Position numbers and translations under genes: made by a program | Shown here: positions 58,721 through 64,000 of the stretch, piece by piece | Position numbering within the stretch: position 1 is the stretch's first letter | How the letters are laid out: each line of letters begins with the position of its first letter | Origin: Candidatus Nanopelagicaceae bacterium | GTDB lineage: Bacteria > Actinomycetota > Actinomycetes > Nanopelagicales > Nanopelagicaceae | Direction: 5' to 3' | NCBI GenBank assembly: GCA_030730425.1 | Contig: JANQVH010000012.1 | Coordinates: forward strand, 39,505-103,504 | DNA length: 64,000 nucleotides | The notes under the pieces: generated by a model | Seen by the model: only the letters and a program-made list of their open reading frames with translations | Databases searched by the model: none | What the model was told of the DNA's origin: nothing

Positions 58721-61194
58721 AACTTCCACTAACTTGGCTCTCAGAGTTCGTTGAGTTTCCTAAAAAAATCTCAGTAGCAGATATTGCTGCAGGTTTTGTA
58801 AAAGTAGGTTTTGAAGTCGAGTCAATCGATAACCCGGCCGAGAAAATAAAGGGTCCACTACTTGTTGGAAAAGTTCTAACTATCGAGGAGTTAGTCGGAC
58901 ATAAAAAGCCAATACGCTATGTTGGGCTTGATTGCGGTGAGGGCAAGTCAAGATATGTAATTTGCGGGGCTACTAATTTTGTTGTGGGGGATTTAGTTGT
59001 AGTTGCTCTACCTGGCGCGATATTGCCAGGAAACTTTGTAATTTCAGCCCGGGAAACTTATGGAAAAACTAGTAATGGAATGATCTGTAGCTCAAAAGAA
59101 CTGGGCCTAGGAGATGATCACTCAGGAATCATCGTTCTTGATGGTAAGGCAAAGATTGGAAGTGCTGCGCTTAAAGTTCTTGGGGCAGATGATCCAATAA
59201 TTGATATTGCGGTAAACCCCGACCGGGGATATGCAATGAGTGTTCGAGGTGCTGCAAGAGAGCTTGCTATGGCGCTAGGGCTAAACTTTAAAGATATTTC
59301 ATCAAAGGCCTTGATTTCATCACTTGAGAAGAAGAAAAGACGGGGAAAGATCACTCCGGTACTTATCTCAGATAAAACAGGAGCAGATCAGATCTACCTG
59401 CGAAGTTTAAGTAATGTTGATCCGCTTAAACCAACACCACAGTGGATGGCAAGACGGCTAACTCAAGCAGGCATGCGCCCAATATCTATTGCAGTTGATA
59501 TCACCAACTATGTGATGTTAGAGCTGGGTCAGCCGCTACATGCCTTTGATAGCGCAAAAATTTCTGGAACTTTAAGGGTTGCGCGAGCAGGAAAATTCAC
59601 TGAGTTGGTAACGCTAGATAAGGTTAAGCGAAAGCTAGCTAAGGACAATCTTCTAATTACAGATGATAAAAAGGTTCTAGCCCTTGCTGGAACAATGGGC
59701 GGACTTGATAGTGAGGTCAGTGAATTTACTGTTGCTATCACTCTAGAGGCGGCCCATTTTGATCCAATGTCGATTGCTCGTAATTCAAGAAGCCATATTT
59801 TAGGTTCAGAGGCTTCGCGTCGATTTGAGCGAGGAGTAGATCCATTACTTGCCGAGCTAGCCTCTGCTCGCGCTGCGCTATTGCTTATTGAATGTGCAGG
59901 GGCTATCTATAACGGATGCTCTACTAAGAAAACTCCGCTAAAAAAGAGAAGTATCACTATTGCCGCCTCTGAGATTTCATCACTAATCGGAACAACTTAT
60001 AGCGATAAAGAGATTGAAAAGTCTTTAAAGGCTATTGGGGCAAGTTTAAGAAAGAGTGGAAAGAGATGGGTTGTCACCCCACCATCCTGGCGCCCAGATC
60101 TAAACGACCTTCCAGATTTAGCAGAAGAGGTTGCTAGATTCTTTGGATATGACCGAATTCCTTCTCAACTTCCGCCAGTTAAATTGGCAAGTAATGGAAG
60201 TTCAGGACTTACCCCTATGCAAAAGCGTCGCAGATCGATGAGTTTGAAACTGGCTAATAGAGGTTTGGTTGAAGTTCATAACTATCCATTTGTAAGTCAA
60301 TCTCAAATGGATCTCTTTGGTTTCACTGGAGATCGCGCAAAAACTTTCAAGATTGCAAACCCAATGTCTGATGAATTTCCATTCTTGAGAACTCATCTAA
60401 CCCCAGGTCTTCTTGCAACAGCTGCAAGAAATCTAGCTAGAGGAGAAAAGTCGGTAGCTCTCTTTGAAAGCGGTTCGATATTTAGAAATACAGAGACATT
60501 AAAGGTGGCAGGTAATGCTCCAGTAGGTAAGAGGCCAACAGCTGCTCAGATAAAACAGATTTACCAGAGCGTTCCAAAGCAACCTTTACACATTGCAGGG
60601 GTAATTGCTGGAGAGATGACAAACTCCGGCTGGTGGGGAAAGGGAAGAGTTGTTGAGTGGAGCGACGCCGTTGATCTAGTAAGAGAGTTAATAGAAGATT
60701 CTGGAAATGAGTTTTCAATTGAAGCAGTAGATCTTGCTCCTTGGCATCCCGGAAGATGTGCTGAGTTCAGAGTTGATGGAAAAGCAGTAGCGCACGCTGG
60801 TCAGATTCATCCAAGAGTTACCTCAGCCCTTGCTCTTCCTGAAGCAACGGTGGCATTTGCACTCATCGTTGATGGCCTTAAATACCCAGAGAGTTTCAAA
60901 GCTAGCCCAATTAGCGTTATGCCAGCGGCTATCCAAGATATTTCCTTATTTGTTGACCAGAAAGTTTCAGCAGAAAAAGTTGAAGCCGCCCTTCGCGAGG
61001 GCGCAGGAGATTTGCTCGAAAGTATTCAATTATTTGATCGATATCAGAAAGAGGGCGAGACCCAGGTTTCGCTAGCTTTTTCTCTGGTCTTTAGAGCTGG
61101 CGATCGAACCTTAACCTCTGAAGAAGTTTCAGAACTTCGCTTGAAGGCTGGGGCTGTGGCGAATAAGAAGTACGGGGCTCAGATTCGTTCCTAA
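58717..61194 (+). CDS. pheT: Phenylalanine-tRNA ligase beta subunit
   Basis: PheT is the tRNA-binding and editing subunit. The 825-aa protein has the N-terminal KLPLTWLSEFVEF. An OB-fold tRNA-binding domain follows (about residues 40-150), with GLVVGKV-like and VICGATNFVVGDLVVVALPGAILP segments. The B3/B4 editing domain has QWMARRLTQAGMRPISIAVDITNYVMLELGQPLHAFD near 250. B5 and a catalytic-like core come next, and a C-terminal ferredoxin-fold anticodon-binding domain ends RTLTSEEVSELR. It overlaps pheS by four bases. Its stop is two bases from the first ARG box. Confidence 0.97.
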   Translation: MKLPLTWLSEFVEFPKKISVADIAAGFVKVGFEVESIDNPAEKIKGPLLVGKVLTIEELVGHKKPIRYVGLDCGEGKSRYVICGATNFVVGDLVVVALPGAILPGNFVISARETYGKTSNGMICSSKELGLGDDHSGIIVLDGKAKIGSAALKVLGADDPIIDIAVNPDRGYAMSVRGAARELAMALGLNFKDISSKALISSLEKKKRRGKITPVLISDKTGADQIYLRSLSNVDPLKPTPQWMARRLTQAGMRPISIAVDITNYVMLELGQPLHAFDSAKISGTLRVARAGKFTELVTLDKVKRKLAKDNLLITDDKKVLALAGTMGGLDSEVSEFTVAITLEAAHFDPMSIARNSRSHILGSEASRRFERGVDPLLAELASARAALLLIECAGAIYNGCSTKKTPLKKRSITIAASEISSLIGTTYSDKEIEKSLKAIGASLRKSGKRWVVTPPSWRPDLNDLPDLAEEVARFFGYDRIPSQLPPVKLASNGSSGLTPMQKRRRSMSLKLANRGLVEVHNYPFVSQSQMDLFGFTGDRAKTFKIANPMSDEFPFLRTHLTPGLLATAARNLARGEKSVALFESGSIFRNTETLKVAGNAPVGKRPTAAQIKQIYQSVPKQPLHIAGVIAGEMTNSGWWGKGRVVEWSDAVDLVRELIEDSGNEFSIEAVDLAPWHPGRCAEFRVDGKAVAHAGQIHPRVTSALALPEATVAFALIVDGLKYPESFKASPISVMPAAIQDISLFVDQKVSAEKVEAALREGAGDLLESIQLFDRYQKEGETQVSLAFSLVFRAGDRTLTSEEVSELRLKAGAVANKKYGAQIRS

Positions 61195-61195
61195 A

Positions 61196-61229
61196 TGCAT
61201 AAGTATGCAGAGATTTGCATAACTATGCA
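61196..61229 (+). promoter_or_regulatory. Tandem ARG boxes (ArgR operator)
   Basis: Two nearly identical dyads are present, TGCATAAGTATGCA (61196-61209) and TGCATAACTATGCA (61216-61229). Their centres are 20 bases apart, about two helical turns, which suits a hexameric ArgR. The second box covers the -35 element of argC. The ArgR gene itself is not in the window. Confidence 0.88.
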
Positions 61230-61243
61230 TCAAGCGCTAACCT
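61215..61243 (+). promoter_or_regulatory. argC promoter, leaderless
   Basis: TTGCAT (61215-61220) and TAACCT (61238-61243) are 17 bases apart, and the hexamer ends six bases before the argC ATG. This is the best-supported leaderless promoter in the window because both elements and the operator agree. Confidence 0.7.
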
Positions 61244-61249
61244 GCCTCC

Positions 61250-62269
61250 ATGAAAATCGGAGTCCTTGGGGCTAGCGGCTATGCCGGCGGCGAGATCTTG
61301 CGCTTGCTCTCTGGGCATCCAGATTTTGAAGTTAGTTATATCGCCGCAGGTTCAAATGCGGGGGAGAAGATAACTGATCTCCATTCACATCTAATCACCT
61401 ATGGTGATCAGAGATTTGCTGGCACAGATATCGATGCAATCAATAAATGTGACTTGATTTTTCTTGCCCTTCCTCATGGCCAATCTGCTGAGATAGTTAA
61501 ACAGATAGATGAAAGAGTAAAGGTTGTCGATCTAGGGGCTGACTATCGTTTGAAATCAGAGAGGGCTTGGAAGCAGTACTACAACGATAGTTATGCAGGA
61601 GCCTGGGTATATGGATTGCCAGAGCTGCCTGGAAAACGTGAGTTAATAAAGAAGTCTTCAAGGGTTGCAAACCCTGGATGCTACGCCACCGCAATAGCAC
61701 TGGCAGCCGCTCCTGCCGTGCTGGCAGGTGGAGTTGATGCAAGTGACATTGTTGTTGTTGCGGCAAGTGGAACAACTGGAGCAGGGCGAAGCAGCAAGGT
61801 AGCTCTTAGCGCTAGCGAGATAATGAATTCAATGGTCTCCTATAAATTTGGAGGAGTTCATCAACATACCCCTGAGATTGAACAGACTCTCTCAGAACTA
61901 AATTCCAAAGAAGTGAAAATTTCCTTTACTCCGATTTTGGCGCCAATGCCAAGAGGAATACTTGCAACCGTAACTGCCAAAACGACTCTTTCAGAGGAGG
62001 CGATTCGTCAAAGTTATGAAGAGGCATATTTAGATGAGCCATTTGTTCACTTACTTGCAAAGGGACAGCTTCCTGAGACATCTTCTTTAACTGGATCTAA
62101 TTCAGTTCAGATGCAGGTTGCTGTTGATAGCCACACTTCTAGGTTGATTGTCTCTGTTGCCATTGATAATTTAGGAAAAGGGGCGGCAGGACAAGCGATT
62201 CAGAATGCTAATTTGATTGCAGGCCTTAGCGAGATAACTGGATTATCAGCATTGGGTATAGGGCAATGA
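61250..62269 (+). CDS. argC: N-acetyl-gamma-glutamyl-phosphate reductase
   Basis: ArgC reduces N-acetylglutamyl phosphate to the semialdehyde in arginine synthesis. The 339-aa protein has the dinucleotide fold GVLGASGYAGGEILRLL at residues 4-20. The catalytic Cys144 is in VANPGCYATA. HQHTPEIEQ near 205 contains active-site histidines. It lacks a recognisable ribosome-binding site and probably starts as a leaderless mRNA under ArgR control. The stop overlaps argJ by four bases. Confidence 0.97.
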   Translation: MKIGVLGASGYAGGEILRLLSGHPDFEVSYIAAGSNAGEKITDLHSHLITYGDQRFAGTDIDAINKCDLIFLALPHGQSAEIVKQIDERVKVVDLGADYRLKSERAWKQYYNDSYAGAWVYGLPELPGKRELIKKSSRVANPGCYATAIALAAAPAVLAGGVDASDIVVVAASGTTGAGRSSKVALSASEIMNSMVSYKFGGVHQHTPEIEQTLSELNSKEVKISFTPILAPMPRGILATVTAKTTLSEEAIRQSYEEAYLDEPFVHLLAKGQLPETSSLTGSNSVQMQVAVDSHTSRLIVSVAIDNLGKGAAGQAIQNANLIAGLSEITGLSALGIGQ

Positions 62270-63435
62270 CTCTAAAGAATGAATATAGCCAGAACCTTCC
62301 CAAGGGCTTTAGAGGAGCTGGGGTAAGCGCTGGCCTTAAGAGCTCTGGGGCAAAAGATCTAGCTCTAATTGTCAATGATGGCCCTGATTATTTTGCAAGC
62401 GCAGTCTTTACTACCAATCAAGTTGTAGCAGCTCCTGTTATCTGGAGCCGGCAAGTTCTCAAGGACAATGAAGTTTCTGCAGTCTTGCTAAATAGCGGTG
62501 GAGCAAATGCAGCCACTGGAGCAGATGGCTTTGCCGATACACATAAGTCAGCAGAAGAGGTAGCTAGTTTGCTATCGATTTCATCCTCTGATGTCGCTAT
62601 ATGTTCTACTGGATTAATAGGCGTAAGGCTTGATATGGAGAAATTGCTTTCAGGTCTGAAAAGCGCCCATTCTTCTTTGAGCAGTAATTCAACCGAAGAT
62701 CTCGCAAGAGCAATTATGACTACTGATTCAAAACCAAAGATTGCTAGCTATGAGAGCGCAGGTGTGAGTTTCACTGGAATTGCTAAAGGGGCCGGGATGC
62801 TTGCTCCATCTCTTGCCACCATGCTCTCTGTGATTATGACTGATGCAAAGGTTGATAGAGCTCTTGCAGATGAGATCTTTGCAAGAGTCTGCGATAAAAC
62901 CTTCAATCGAATTGATTCAGATGGATGCACATCAACTAATGACACTGTTCTCTTCCTCTCATCTGCCGCCTCAGGAGTTGAGGTATCAAATGAGCAGCTT
63001 GAGGAGGCGCTATTTGCTGTCGCCTCAAGTCTTTCAAATCAGTTAATTGCTGATGCGGAAGGACACTCAAAGATCATTTCGATTACCACAATAAATGCTA
63101 AGAGCGAGAGAGATGCTGTTGAGGTGGGAAGAGCATGTGCAAGAAATAACCTTCTTAAGTGCGCACTTGGAGGAGAAGATCCCAATTGGGGTCGAGTTTT
63201 AGCAGCGATTGGAACAACTAATGCGGTAATTGATCCCCTCAATATTGATGTTGATCTAAACGGAGTAAAGGTTTGTAAATCAAGCTCGCCAGGGGAGGAT
63301 AGATCAAAGGTAGTTATGACTGGAGAGAGAATCGAAATTTTAATTGACTTAAAGGTTGGTAGCTCCTCTGCCACTATCTGGACCAATGATTTAACTGCCT
63401 CATATGTTCACGAGAATTCGGCTTACTCCACATGA
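62266..63435 (+). CDS. argJ: Glutamate N-acetyltransferase / N-acetylornithine transferase ArgJ
   Basis: ArgJ recycles the acetyl group from N-acetylornithine to glutamate and may also use acetyl-CoA. The 389-aa precursor self-cleaves into two chains before Thr185 in KGAGMLAPSLATMLSV, the family cleavage site. Other motifs are LNSGGANAATGADG near 75, DSDGCTSTNDTV near 222, DAEGHSKI and the C-terminal GEDPNWGRVLAAIG. ATGA overlaps join it to both argC and argB. Whether it is mono- or bifunctional cannot be told here. Confidence 0.96.
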   Translation: MTLKNEYSQNLPKGFRGAGVSAGLKSSGAKDLALIVNDGPDYFASAVFTTNQVVAAPVIWSRQVLKDNEVSAVLLNSGGANAATGADGFADTHKSAEEVASLLSISSSDVAICSTGLIGVRLDMEKLLSGLKSAHSSLSSNSTEDLARAIMTTDSKPKIASYESAGVSFTGIAKGAGMLAPSLATMLSVIMTDAKVDRALADEIFARVCDKTFNRIDSDGCTSTNDTVLFLSSAASGVEVSNEQLEEALFAVASSLSNQLIADAEGHSKIISITTINAKSERDAVEVGRACARNNLLKCALGGEDPNWGRVLAAIGTTNAVIDPLNIDVDLNGVKVCKSSSPGEDRSKVVMTGERIEILIDLKVGSSSATIWTNDLTASYVHENSAYST

Positions 63436-64000
63436 TCGTTATTAAATTTGGCGGCCATGCCATGGGGGAGCACTCCAGAAAATGGGCGAGCGAGATCGCT
63501 AGCCGCTTTAAATTGGGGGAGAGATTTGTAATCGTCCATGGCGGAGGACCACAGATAGATAAGGAACTTGCAAGACGCGGTATTGAAAAATCAAGCGTTA
63601 ACGGCTTTCGCGTCACAACTCCTGAAATTATGGAGGTCGTTGAGTTTGTCTTAACCGGAAGTGTGCTTCGCTCTGTCGTTAGAGATTTAATCGCTGCTGG
63701 ACTTCCGGCAGTTGGAATCACAGGAAGTGATAACCAATTACTAGAGGTTGAATTAAGGGATGAGGCCAAGTTTGGTCTGGTTGGAAAGATTAAGAGAGTA
63801 AATTCAAAGATTATTAATGATTTGCTTGATATGGGATACCTACCTGTTATCTCGCCAGTTGCCAATGACAGTTCAACTAGAGCTCTTAATGTAAATGCCG
63901 ATATTGCAGCGGGGGCAATTGCAGGTTCTCTTCGAGCAAGTGAGACTCTATTTCTGACCGATGTTCCTGGGATCTATAGCGCATGGCCAGATCGCTCTTC
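63432..64000 (+). CDS. argB: Acetylglutamate kinase (3' partial)
   Basis: ArgB phosphorylates N-acetylglutamate and is the usual feedback-controlled step of arginine synthesis. About 189 residues are visible before the window ends. They begin MIVIKFGGHAMG and include the nucleotide-binding IVHGGGPQIDKELARRG near residue 37, GITGSDNQL, VGKIKRVNSKII, the acetylglutamate site LPVISPVANDSS and NVNADIAAGAIA. The reading frame is intact to base 64000. It overlaps argJ by four bases. Confidence 0.95.
   Translation, partial: MIVIKFGGHAMGEHSRKWASEIASRFKLGERFVIVHGGGPQIDKELARRGIEKSSVNGFRVTTPEIMEVVEFVLTGSVLRSVVRDLIAAGLPAVGITGSDNQLLEVELRDEAKFGLVGKIKRVNSKIINDLLDMGYLPVISPVANDSSTRALNVNADIAAGAIAGSLRASETLFLTDVPGIYSAWPDRS

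Overview
This window is a gene-dense core chromosomal segment of an actinobacterium. No mobile element, phage gene or CRISPR array is visible. Lineage markers are RbpA, WhiA, a PdtaR-type ANTAR response regulator, an actinobacterial SufR heading the suf operon, a PriA-type HisA (trpF absent from the trp block) and a DUF3099 protein. Gene order closely follows what I remember from Streptomyces and other Actinobacteria. Base composition looks moderate to low in GC (not computed), intergenic gaps are tiny and start/stop overlaps are common. This fits a streamlined freshwater lineage such as Nanopelagicales/acI (inference).

Layout. 1-8055: hisH(partial)-priA-hisF-hisI-trpE-trpC-trpB-trpA, then a membrane-anchored DsbA-like protein and lgt. 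8060-16351: a VIT/CCC1 metal transporter, gltBD glutamate synthase and pyk. 16373-17043: a short tRNA with anticodon CAA abutting pdtaR. 17182-21881: a complete LIV-type ABC importer. 21882-24881: a PaaI thioesterase divergent from polA. 25051-33911: rpsA, coaE, uvrB, uvrA, uvrC. 33933-40579: rapZ-yvcK-whiA, gap-pgk-tpiA, secG, rbpA. 40576-46164 (minus strand): pgi, tal, tkt, ctaA. 46235-52542: sufR-B-D-Rieske-C-S-U-T. 52583-55435: an ABC exporter, then surf1 and a DUF3099 gene on the minus strand. 55677-57668: infC-rpmI-rplT and an rRNA methyltransferase. 57704-61194: pheST. 61250-64000: argC-argJ-argB(partial).

The genes form working units. PriA can serve both histidine and tryptophan synthesis. 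The tkt/tal/pgi and gap/pgk/tpi/pyk genes cover central carbon flow, but no oxidative pentose phosphate genes lie in the cluster. CtaA and SURF1 support an aa3-type oxidase. The suf operon makes Fe-S clusters for enzymes such as GltBD, under its own SufR.

The most interesting material is regulatory. (i) At least seven genes have a TANNNT -10 element six to eight bases before the start codon, which suggests leaderless mRNAs. (ii) The infC leader holds mutually exclusive hairpins and the gene probably starts at ATC. (iii) A class-I-shaped tRNA carries a leucine anticodon, and its 3' end lies one base from the pdtaR start codon. (iv) A SufR-type operator overlaps the sufR start codon. (v) Two ARG boxes sit on the argC promoter. 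(vi) The rpsA leader can form alternative hairpins. I did not find a clearly new multi-gene system.
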